From: a bacterium
GTDB lineage: Bacteria > Desulfobacterota > GWC2-55-46
NCBI GenBank assembly: GCA_027310325.1
Contig: DAIDBB010000051.1
Span: forward strand, 1 to 13,728
DNA length: 13,728 nt
Reading direction: 5' to 3'
Positions 1 to 5,624 of the stretch are shown here, one piece after another. Below the pieces are notes generated by a model that was given only the letters and a program-made list of their open reading frames with translations, ran no database searches and was not told the DNA's origin. The position numbers and the translations under genes are program-made. Each line of letters starts with the position of its first letter. Position 1 is the stretch's first letter.

Positions 1-2
1 CG

Positions 3-572
3 CTCCTTACCATGAAGTGCTATAAAGACGCGGGACGCAAGGGTTCCATCGCCGTTCCGGTCACCGCCTCCAGGGCCATAGACCGCCTTGCCGATACCTA
101 CGGGTTTTCGGTCGTAAGGACCAAGACAACGACAAGGGGCCTTATGGAGGCGGCTACCGTCGAGGACACGATACTCGTTGGAGAGCCCACGGGCGGGTTC
201 ATATTCCCCGAGTTCCAGCCGAACTTCGACGGTATGTACGCGATAGCGAAGATCCTCGAGATGCTTTCCATTCAGAACGCCAGGTTCCATAAGCTCATAA
301 GGGAAATACCGCCTAGCGTAATGCTCTCCGAAAGGGTGCCGTGCTCGTTCGAGCAGAAGGGCATGATAATGAGGAGGCTGGCCGAGGACTCACGGGGAAA
401 GGACACCGTCCTCATAGACGGGATAAAGATAAACTTCGGCGACGACTGGATAGTCGCGTTCCCGAGCCAGGACCAGCCCTGCTTCCACCTCGTGGCCGAA
501 GCGTCCACTGAGCCGGAGACAAAGGCCCTCATAGCGAAGTACTTCGAGAAGATAAAGAAATGGCAGAAGTGA
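3..572 (+). CDS. Phosphomannomutase/phosphoglucomutase, C-terminal part (5' end outside window)
   Basis: The reading frame is open to the left edge, so the true start lies upstream; numbering here is from the in-frame ATG at 12. The fragment holds the end of domain II/III and all of domain IV of an alpha-D-phosphohexomutase. The VPVTASRAID stretch (about 15-24), the sugar-binding loop as GEPTGGFIFPEF (about 57-68) followed by a DG, and the C-terminal domain with a DGIKI strand and a HLVAEAS phosphate-binding region are all visible. The family moves phosphate between C1 and C6 (or the equivalent) of hexose phosphates for sugar-nucleotide and cell-envelope synthesis. The segment VPCSFEQKGMIMRRL with the DGIKI strand resembles the mutase half of large fusions to a mannose-1-phosphate guanylyltransferase found in deltaproteobacteria. 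Whether an N-terminal transferase is present cannot be seen. Substrate (mannose, glucose or glucosamine phosphate) is undetermined. A palindromic repeat begins directly after the stop. Confidence 0.88.
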   Translation, partial: LLTMKCYKDAGRKGSIAVPVTASRAIDRLADTYGFSVVRTKTTTRGLMEAATVEDTILVGEPTGGFIFPEFQPNFDGMYAIAKILEMLSIQNARFHKLIREIPPSVMLSERVPCSFEQKGMIMRRLAEDSRGKDTVLIDGIKINFGDDWIVAFPSQDQPCFHLVAEASTEPETKALIAKYFEKIKKWQK

Positions 573-622
573 CTTACTTTCTTTTTCGAGAAAAAGAGAG
601 TAAGCAAAGAAAAAGCAATGTT
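573..622 (+). repeat. 50-base dispersed repeat, copy 1, with hairpin core
   Basis: Starts at the base after the phosphohexomutase stop. The core 573-604 is an inverted repeat with 15-base arms (573-587 and 590-604) and a two-base centre. The only imperfection is T579 opposite G598, a G-U pair in plus-strand RNA. A flank, 605-622, follows. The whole 50 bases recur in inverted orientation at 13645-13695 with two substitutions and a one-base indel. The arms are A/T-rich with no separate U-tract, so this is not a textbook intrinsic terminator, although a 3'-end or mRNA-stabilising hairpin role is plausible. The rest of the gap to 687 shows nothing recognisable except the ribosome-binding site of the next gene. 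Confidence 0.8.
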
Positions 623-687
623 GGCGTACCATCCAAATTCGCGGCCATGTCCGGCGGGAATCTTAATGCCGAAAAACGGAAGGTAAG

Positions 688-1329
688 ATGATAACCCTCA
701 CCGTCGGCCCTCTTGAGGTAAACTGCTACATAATCTGGGACAGCCTTACCCGCGAGGCATTTATAATTGACCCCGGCGGCGAGGCGGACAAGATAAGGGA
801 GGTAGTAAAAAAAGAGGGCCTCAAGGTCAGATACATCGTGAATACCCACGGGCATTTCGACCACGTGGGCGCGGACGGCGAGCTCAAGGCCGCTTTCAAC
901 GCGCCCGTTGCGATTCACGGGAAGGATGTTCCGCTACTCGAGGACGCTCACGAGCACGGTCTGTTTTTCGGGGTCGAGACCCCGAAGCAGCCCGCCCCTG
1001 ACATACTCCTCGAAGGCGGAGAGGAATTAAAGGCCGGCGGGCTAACTCTTGGCGTCATTCATACACCCGGCCATACGAAAGGCGGCATATGCCTCTACGC
1101 CAGAAAAGAGGGGCTCCTCTTCACGGGCGACACCCTTTTTGCCGGGTCCGTCGGCAGGAGCGACTTCGAGGGCGGCTCCCATGAGGAGCTTATGGATTCG
1201 ATAACCGAAAAGATATTGCCCCTCGGCGACGGCGTCTCGGTGCTTCCGGGCCACGGGCCGCGCTCGACAGTAGGGGAGGAGAGGGAGTCAAACCCCTTTA
1301 TAGCGGGCGAGGGAACGGGAAGGGACTGA
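688..1329 (+). CDS. Metallo-beta-lactamase-fold hydrolase (YcbL/glyoxalase II-like)
   Basis: Cytosolic metal-dependent hydrolase of 213 aa, the usual size of the short glyoxalase II-like (YcbL-type) proteins that lack the full C-terminal glutathione-binding domain. The metal set is complete: THGHFDHVG gives H54, H56, D58 and H59, TPGHT gives H129, TGDTLF gives D148 and LPGHG gives H189. A GRSDF motif at about 156-160, typical of the YcbL branch, follows the bridging Asp. The expected chemistry is hydrolysis of a thioester or similar ester such as S-lactoylglutathione, but the substrate cannot be read from sequence. The ATG at 688 has a GGAAGG Shine-Dalgarno about five bases upstream. The coaBC start follows one base after the stop, so the two are probably co-transcribed and translationally coupled. 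Confidence 0.9.
   Translation: MITLTVGPLEVNCYIIWDSLTREAFIIDPGGEADKIREVVKKEGLKVRYIVNTHGHFDHVGADGELKAAFNAPVAIHGKDVPLLEDAHEHGLFFGVETPKQPAPDILLEGGEELKAGGLTLGVIHTPGHTKGGICLYARKEGLLFTGDTLFAGSVGRSDFEGGSHEELMDSITEKILPLGDGVSVLPGHGPRSTVGEERESNPFIAGEGTGRD
1317..1325 (+). promoter_or_regulatory. Shine-Dalgarno for the TTG start of coaBC
   Basis: The purine run GGGAAGGGA ends five bases before a TTG at 1331, inside the last codons of the preceding gene. It supports the TTG as the real coaBC start, and no nearer ATG gives the conserved N-terminus. Confidence 0.65.
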
Positions 1330-1330
1330 T

Positions 1331-2518
1331 TTGATAATAAGGGACAAAAAGATAGTCCTCGGCGTGACCGGCGCGATCTCGGCGTACAAGGCGCTGGAAC
1401 TTGCGAGGCTCCTCGTCAAGGCCGAGGCGACGGTACTGCCCGTCATGACGAGATCGGCCCATGAGTTCATAAGCCCCCTAAGCCTTTCTACGCTTGCGAA
1501 AAACCCTGTCTCAACAGGGCTTTTCGAGCTTACTGAAGGGAGCAAAATTAGCCACATAGACCTTGCCCAGGGCGCGGACCTTATTATCGTGGCCCCGGCA
1601 ACCGCCAACGTCCTCGGCAAGGCGTCAACAGGCGTGTGCGACGACCTCCTTACGACGATAATCGCCGCCGCTACGGTACCGGTCCTTTTCGCCCCTTCGA
1701 TGAACTGCCATATGTGGGAAAACCCGGTCGTACGCAGTAACGTCGCGAAACTTAAATCCCTCGGATACCTTTTCGCGGGCCCCGCGGAAGGGGAGCTTGC
1801 CTGCGGCTACGAGGGGCTCGGAAGGCTCGCCCCGGTCGAGGACATAATGGAAGCGGCAGAAGAGGCCTTGAGGAGAAAAGACTTGAAGGGCGAAAAGGTC
1901 CTCGTGACGGCAGGGCCGACGCGCGAGGCGATAGACCCGGTAAGGTACGTCTCCAACGCCTCGTCCGGAAGGATGGGCTATGCACTGGCGAAAGCGGCGC
2001 GTAGAAGAGGGGCCGAGGTCGTCCTTATAAGCGGGCCGTCGCATCTGCCGAGGCCTTCGGGCAACATCACCTTCGTGCGGGTGGAAAGCGCGCAGGAGAT
2101 GTACGACGCGTGCGTGACCTACTATCCACAGTCGACCATCGTCGTGATGTCCGCGGCGGTCGCCGACTACAGGCCCGTAAAGAGCTACCCGGCGAAGGTG
2201 AAGAAGGAAGCCGAGATGCTTACTGTCGAGCTCGAAAGGACGCAGGACGTCCTCAAGTACATGGGCAAAAAGAAAAAAGACCAGTTCCTCGTGGGCTTCG
2301 CCCTCGAGACCGAAAACCTCGAGGAAAACGCCCGGAAGAAACTGAAGGAAAAAAACCTCGACCTTGTCGTCGCCAACAGCCCCGCCGGGCTCGATAGCGA
2401 ACTCAACCAGGTCACCATCATAAACAGGGAGAACGAAACAGAGGTCCTCCCGGCCCTTCCTAAAGATGAGATAGCCGAAAGGATACTCGATACCGTCGTC
2501 AATATGAAGTCCGCCTGA
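1331..2518 (+). CDS. coaBC: Bifunctional phosphopantothenoylcysteine decarboxylase / phosphopantothenate-cysteine ligase
   Basis: Makes 4'-phosphopantetheine for coenzyme A in two steps: CTP-dependent joining of cysteine to phosphopantothenate (CoaB) and FMN-dependent decarboxylation (CoaC). The length, 395 aa, is normal for the fused enzyme. CoaC half (1-about 180): GVTGAISAYK FMN-binding start, H75 in SHIDL, PATAN motif (89-93), PSMN motif with N125, and C158 in ELACGYEG. These residues fall at the same positions as the catalytic His75, Asn125 and Cys158 of the E. coli enzyme. CoaB half (from about 188): VTAGPTREAIDPVR, SNASSGRMG, AAVADYRP (275-282), K289 and VGFALETE (321-328). All key residues are intact. 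The start is TTG at 1331 with a good ribosome-binding site. Two hairpins follow the stop, where transcription meets the oppositely oriented phospholipase-like gene. Confidence 0.97.
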   Translation: MIIRDKKIVLGVTGAISAYKALELARLLVKAEATVLPVMTRSAHEFISPLSLSTLAKNPVSTGLFELTEGSKISHIDLAQGADLIIVAPATANVLGKASTGVCDDLLTTIIAAATVPVLFAPSMNCHMWENPVVRSNVAKLKSLGYLFAGPAEGELACGYEGLGRLAPVEDIMEAAEEALRRKDLKGEKVLVTAGPTREAIDPVRYVSNASSGRMGYALAKAARRRGAEVVLISGPSHLPRPSGNITFVRVESAQEMYDACVTYYPQSTIVVMSAAVADYRPVKSYPAKVKKEAEMLTVELERTQDVLKYMGKKKKDQFLVGFALETENLEENARKKLKEKNLDLVVANSPAGLDSELNQVTIINRENETEVLPALPKDEIAERILDTVVNMKSA

Positions 2519-2526
2519 CTGGCGCT

Positions 2527-2567
2527 GAGAAACTTTTTGAGAGAACCTTTTTTATAAAAAGTTTCTC
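2527..2567. terminator. A/T-rich hairpin after coaBC, possible bidirectional terminator
   Basis: Inverted repeat with perfect 12-base arms, GAGAAACTTTTT at 2527-2538 and its complement at 2556-2567, separated by 17 bases that themselves contain a T run. It lies nine bases after the coaBC stop between convergent genes. The right half resembles the right half of the next hairpin (…TATA/AAAG TTTC…), suggesting related elements. Terminator function is inferred from position and structure. Confidence 0.55.
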
Positions 2568-2606
2568 TCAACCTGGGAAAGAACTGAAAATCTTTGAAGG
2601 GGGCCT

Positions 2607-2637
2607 GGGGGAAATCTTTCTATAGAAAGTTTCCCCC
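2607..2637. terminator. Hairpin between convergent genes, possible bidirectional terminator or palindromic repeat
   Basis: Near-perfect palindrome: GGGGGAAA (2607-2614), one bulged T, CTTTC, TATA centre, GAAAG, TTTCCCCC (to 2637). The GC-rich base and strong symmetry would form a stable stem in either transcript. On the minus strand it begins ten bases after the phospholipase-like stop, and on the plus strand it lies 88 bases after coaBC. A T run downstream on the plus strand (2644-2648) is compatible with termination. Confidence 0.6.
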
Positions 2638-2647
2638 AAAGAGTTTT

Positions 2648-3511
2648 TCACGCCTTCGGCGAGTCGATCCATCTAAGGGCGTTATCGAGCGCCTCTTCCC
2701 AGTCCTTGCCCTGCCTGCGGATCGATTTAAGCCTCCTTCTCATGTGCGCTGCGGCGTTCAGGCTGTGCTTGCCGGTAGGGTCTTTCTTGCAGCAGGCCGC
2801 GCCGTGCTGGTTAAGGAGGAAGTCTTTAACTGAATCGAGGGAGGCGTTAAAGTATTTTTCCCTGTCCTCCCCGTCAAGAGACCACTTCGACGAGGCCGAA
2901 AGTAGAGTGAGCATGATGTGCCAGTGCTCGAAGCTCTGGATGGAGTGGAGTCCGGAGAATATCCTCTTGTTGGTCTTGAAGGAAAGCGGGCTGTCCTCGA
3001 TGATCGAGTCGAGGAGGAGGTCGTTTTCAGGGTCTATCTCCTTAAGTATTTTTTTGGGCAACTGCCAGGTCCTCTTGTCGGCGAGCGCGTCGAACCTCAA
3101 TTCCCAGTAGATGTGCCTGAGGATGTTGGTAGAGAAGGAGCGGAGCATCATCTCGGGTATGAACTGGTTGTGGGCGACCGTGTCCGCGGCGAGGTGGCTC
3201 AGGTACCCGTAGGCGAAGGCCTTCTGCGGGTCGTTCTGGGCCTTTCGGAGGAGCTTGAATCCCATCTTCCAGTGGTGGCAGTGTTTGAGCTCCTCTACGA
3301 GGTTTTTTCCGACGACTATGTCGGCGCTTATGTTGCCGTAAAGAAAGTCGTAAGGGAAGTTCTCGAGAAGCGCCCTCAACGGAAGGGCGAAACCCGCCGC
3401 GTCGTTCAAAACGGCTGTGGCAACCTCCAGGTGTGTTGCCGGGCCCCAGGCGAAAGCCGGGTGCGGGAGGAGAAGGACGAAGGCAAAAGAAAGGATCATG
3501 GCAAAAAACAT
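2648..3511 (-). CDS. Secreted zinc-dependent phospholipase C-like protein
   Basis: The frame is open upstream to 3847, but that part runs into the divergent UDG gene and looks non-coding. The ATG at 3511 gives 287 aa beginning with a 21-residue signal peptide ending PAFA. Predicted cleavage leaves Trp22 as the mature N-terminus, which matches the trinuclear-zinc phospholipase C of Bacillus cereus, where the N-terminal Trp is a zinc ligand. Other likely ligands are H27 (WGPATH), D64 (GNISAD), H79/H80, H106 and D110 (GYLSHLAADTVAH), H114, and H133/E137 (HIYWE, the HxxxE pair). The expected role is an exported phosphodiesterase acting on phospholipid head groups. Substrate and true activity are unknown, since many members of this zinc-PLC superfamily are uncharacterised. 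The n-region lacks a positive charge, and an inner ATG at 3499 is an alternative start. A perfect TATAAT lies just upstream on this strand. Confidence 0.82.
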   Translation of the reverse strand: MFFAMILSFAFVLLLPHPAFAWGPATHLEVATAVLNDAAGFALPLRALLENFPYDFLYGNISADIVVGKNLVEELKHCHHWKMGFKLLRKAQNDPQKAFAYGYLSHLAADTVAHNQFIPEMMLRSFSTNILRHIYWELRFDALADKRTWQLPKKILKEIDPENDLLLDSIIEDSPLSFKTNKRIFSGLHSIQSFEHWHIMLTLLSASSKWSLDGEDREKYFNASLDSVKDFLLNQHGAACCKKDPTGKHSLNAAAHMRRRLKSIRRQGKDWEEALDNALRWIDSPKA

Positions 3512-3522
3512 ATAATTATATG
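3509..3522. promoter_or_regulatory. Symmetric bidirectional -10 element (perfect 14-base palindrome)
   Basis: CATATAATTATATG is its own reverse complement. It contains TATAAT on the plus strand (3511-3516) and on the minus strand (3520-3515), so one core could serve both the divergent UDG gene and the phospholipase-like gene. The palindrome also covers the chosen ATG of the minus-strand gene. No good -35 is visible on either side. It could instead be an operator. Confidence 0.5.
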
Positions 3523-3616
3523 CTATCCGATGGAGCCGGGATTGTAAAGCGTTTTGAAAAGTATCGCGATAATTATAGCTGAAAATGGACGCCGGGAGTG
3601 GTAGTATGGTGGCTAC

Positions 3617-3622
3617 GGAGGG
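3617..3622 (+). promoter_or_regulatory. Shine-Dalgarno deciding the UDG-like start
   Basis: GGAGGG, with GGAGG ending eight bases before the ATG at 3630. Earlier in-frame ATGs exist at 3585 (no ribosome-binding site) and 3606 (a weaker GGGAG seven bases upstream). The 3630 start also gives an N-terminus (MDLGKEYEAIL) of the kind family members have. Confidence 0.55.
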
Positions 3623-3629
3623 CATGAAG

Positions 3630-4271
3630 ATGGACCTCGGAAAGGAATATGAAGCAATATTAGCCGCCGCGGCGGGACACCTTGAGCTGCTTTTGCTTTC
3701 CGGCGTATCGACGCTGCCGCCTGCCGGGAAAAGGCAACAGGCCCCCGGGTGCGACGGGTGCTCTCTACACAGGGCAGGGAGAAATATCATAAGGGGGGAG
3801 GGGAGCGCAAAGGCCGGGCTCATGTTCGTGGGAGGAGCGCCCGGCAATCACGACGAGGCCTCGGGAAGGCCTTTTTCAGGTCCTGCCGGCGGGCTCCTTA
3901 CGAAGATAATAAACGCGATGGGTCTTAACCGGGAGGACGCATATATTTGCCACGCGTTAAGGTGCAGTGCCCCGGAAGGCGCGGGCCCTCTCGATGAAGA
4001 GAGCTTATCGTGCAGGCCCTTCCTTGAAGAAGAGGTCCGGAACGTCTCTCCGAGGGTCATCGTTGCGTTCGGTGAATTGGCAACAAAGGCCTTTCTCGGC
4101 AGTACACCGTTTAATGAGGCGAGAGGGAGGTTCCACGCGTACCGGGACAGGCTCATCATGCCGACTTACAGCCCGGCTACACTCCTTAAAAGGCCCGAAC
4201 TCAAGGCAGACGCCTGGAAAGACATGCAGATGGTCATGGCGGAGCTCAAAAAGGCAGGCCCTAAACGCTGA
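3630..4271 (+). CDS. Family 4-type uracil-DNA glycosylase homologue with altered active-site motifs
   Basis: Family 4 enzymes are Fe-S cluster glycosylases that excise uracil from DNA. This 213-aa protein has the fold signature: cluster cysteines C41, C44 (CDGC), C112 and C128, the SGRPFSGPAGGLL loop (about 78-90), and a C-terminal LLKRPELK helix start. The catalytic motifs deviate. The usual GEAPG/GEGPG is GGAPG (68-72), so the Glu is lost. The usual YITN..KC is YICHALRC, putting His108 where Asn is expected. The usual (Y/F)HPA.LLR is TYSPATLLK, with Ser181 replacing the active-site His. The His-to-Ser change needs two base changes, so it is not a single read error. It may be a divergent glycosylase with another specificity, or inactive. 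It is not UDGX-like, as no KRRIH insert is seen. Starts at 3585 and 3606 are possible. It diverges from the phospholipase-like gene; nfeD lies 36 bases downstream with its own promoter. Confidence 0.85.
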   Translation: MDLGKEYEAILAAAAGHLELLLLSGVSTLPPAGKRQQAPGCDGCSLHRAGRNIIRGEGSAKAGLMFVGGAPGNHDEASGRPFSGPAGGLLTKIINAMGLNREDAYICHALRCSAPEGAGPLDEESLSCRPFLEEEVRNVSPRVIVAFGELATKAFLGSTPFNEARGRFHAYRDRLIMPTYSPATLLKRPELKADAWKDMQMVMAELKKAGPKR

Positions 4272-4272
4272 T

Positions 4273-4301
4273 TTGAAAAAAGCCTGAATCGCTGGTAGAA
4301 T
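4273..4301 (+). promoter_or_regulatory. Sigma-70-type promoter for nfeD, predicted leaderless
   Basis: TTGAAA (4273-4278) and TAGAAT (4296-4301) each match consensus at five of six positions with the ideal 17-base spacer. Counting the last -10 base as -7 places +1 at 4308, the A of the nfeD ATG. No Shine-Dalgarno precedes that ATG, which fits leaderless translation. Confidence 0.65.
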
Positions 4302-4307
4302 CCATTT

Positions 4308-5600
4308 ATGACAAACAGGACGCTCAGGCGATTTTTATTTTCATTTCTAGTTCTCCTTATCCTCTCCGCACCCGCCGATTCATCCGCAAAGGAGGTCTTT
4401 TTCGTTGAGGTCAGCGGCATAGTAAACCCGGTCATGGCCGAGTACATAACCGGAAGCCTCGTCAAGGCCGCTAACGAGAAAGCCGAGGCCTTCATAATCG
4501 AGCTCGACACCCCCGGCGGCCTCGACTCCTCGATGCGCGATATAGTCAAGGCGATACTTTCTTCCGAGGTGCCGGTCGTCGTTTACGTCGCGCCATCGGG
4601 CGCGAGGGCCGCATCGGCAGGGGTGTTCATCACGTACGCGGCCAACGTGGCGGCCATGGCCCCGGGCACCAACATAGGCTCTGCCCATCCCGTTACGATG
4701 TTCGGCGAGAAGATGGACAGCACCCTGGAAAAAAAGGTCGAGAACGACGCCGCCGCTTACATAATGAGCATAGCGGAGAAGAGAAACAGGAACTCCGCCT
4801 GGGCCGAGAAGGCGGTGCGCGAAAGCGCCAACATCACTGCAGACGTGGCGTTGAAGCTCAAGGTCATAAACTTTATCGCGGAAAATAGGAATGAACTTCT
4901 CTCCAGGCTCGACGGGATGAAGGTAGAAACGCTTACGGGCCCGCGCGTCATGATGACAAAGGGCGCAGCCGTCAAAGAAGTCGGGATGAGCGTCAGGTAT
5001 AGGATACTGGACATAATAAGCAACCCGAACGTCGCCTACATATTGATGATGATAGGCCTCATTGGCCTTTACTTCGAGCTTTCAAACCCCGGGGCCGTGC
5101 TTCCGGGGGTGATCGGGGCCGTTGCTCTGGTGCTTGCGTTCTACGCCTTCCAGACGCTTCCGATAAACTACGCGGGGCTCATTCTCATAGGCCTCGGAAT
5201 CGTACTTTTTATCCTCGAGATAAAGGTGGCGAGCTACGGGCTCCTTACGGTCGGCGGGATAGTCTCCCTTCTTTTGGGGTCTCTCATGCTCTTCAGGTCA
5301 CCGCTGCCCTTCATGAGGCTTTCGATATGGGTAATCCTTCCGACCGTGGTCTTCGTGACCGCTTTCATACTCGGGACCATGTACTATGCGCTCCGTATCC
5401 ACAGGAGGAGGCCGGTAAGCGGCGCCGAGGAACTCGTCGGAAGGGAATGCGCGGCGGCGAATGACTTCGAGGGCGGGCAGGGCAAGGTCTTCATAGAGGG
5501 CGAATACTGGAACGCGTCATGCGACGAGCCCGTTAAAAAAAATGAGACCGTAAGGGTCGTCGAGGTCAAGGGGCTTCTTTTAAAAGTTGAAAAAAAATGA
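4308..5600 (+). CDS. nfeD: NfeD family membrane serine protease (ClpP-class), full-length
   Basis: 430 aa with the complete long-NfeD layout. An N-terminal signal or anchor (about 8-22, after Arg residues) precedes an extracytoplasmic ClpP/SppA-like protease domain (about 30-225). The domain contains DTPGG (67-71), the nucleophile Ser103 in RAASAGVF and the conserved GTNIGSAHPV (120-129). A lysine in the EKKVENDA region (141-148) is the candidate general base, by analogy with the Ser-Lys dyad of Pyrococcus PH1510. About four membrane segments follow (about 242-258, 263-281, 288-325, 338-360), then a cytosolic NfeD OB-fold domain (about 372-430). In archaea the homologue cleaves the C-terminus of the neighbouring stomatin. 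Here too a slipin gene follows, 24 bases downstream, so a membrane-microdomain or envelope-quality role is likely. The start has no ribosome-binding site but a precisely placed promoter. Confidence 0.94.
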   Translation: MTNRTLRRFLFSFLVLLILSAPADSSAKEVFFVEVSGIVNPVMAEYITGSLVKAANEKAEAFIIELDTPGGLDSSMRDIVKAILSSEVPVVVYVAPSGARAASAGVFITYAANVAAMAPGTNIGSAHPVTMFGEKMDSTLEKKVENDAAAYIMSIAEKRNRNSAWAEKAVRESANITADVALKLKVINFIAENRNELLSRLDGMKVETLTGPRVMMTKGAAVKEVGMSVRYRILDIISNPNVAYILMMIGLIGLYFELSNPGAVLPGVIGAVALVLAFYAFQTLPINYAGLILIGLGIVLFILEIKVASYGLLTVGGIVSLLLGSLMLFRSPLPFMRLSIWVILPTVVFVTAFILGTMYYALRIHRRRPVSGAEELVGRECAAANDFEGGQGKVFIEGEYWNASCDEPVKKNETVRVVEVKGLLLKVEKK

Positions 5601-5624
5601 TATGAGATAAGAAAAGGGGGTCTT

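Noticed and set aside
573..604. Palindrome after the first gene as a classical rho-independent terminator
   Set aside because: The stem is A/T-rich and no U-tract follows the right arm; kept as a repeat with possible 3'-end function.
2918..3547. Plus-strand open frame of 209 codons antisense to the phospholipase-like gene
   Set aside because: Composition is dominated by V/E/G runs typical of the complement of GC-rich coding DNA, with no family motif. The minus strand carries a signal peptide and a complete zinc-ligand set.
3512..3847. N-terminal extension of the phospholipase-like frame (112 more residues)
   Set aside because: It would overlap the divergent UDG-like gene, is low-complexity Pro/Ser/Ala-rich, and would bury the signal peptide.
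3630..4271. Assignment of the UDG homologue to the UDGX (covalent uracil-binding) group
   Set aside because: The characteristic KRRIH insertion after the His-motif region is not present; the corresponding segment is LLKRPELK.
5535..5597. Two A8 runs near the 3' end of nfeD (5535-5542 and 5590-5597) as possible slippage or frameshift sites
   Set aside because: The zero frame gives a complete OB-fold domain and a normal end, the second run lies right at the stop, and no useful alternative-frame product follows.
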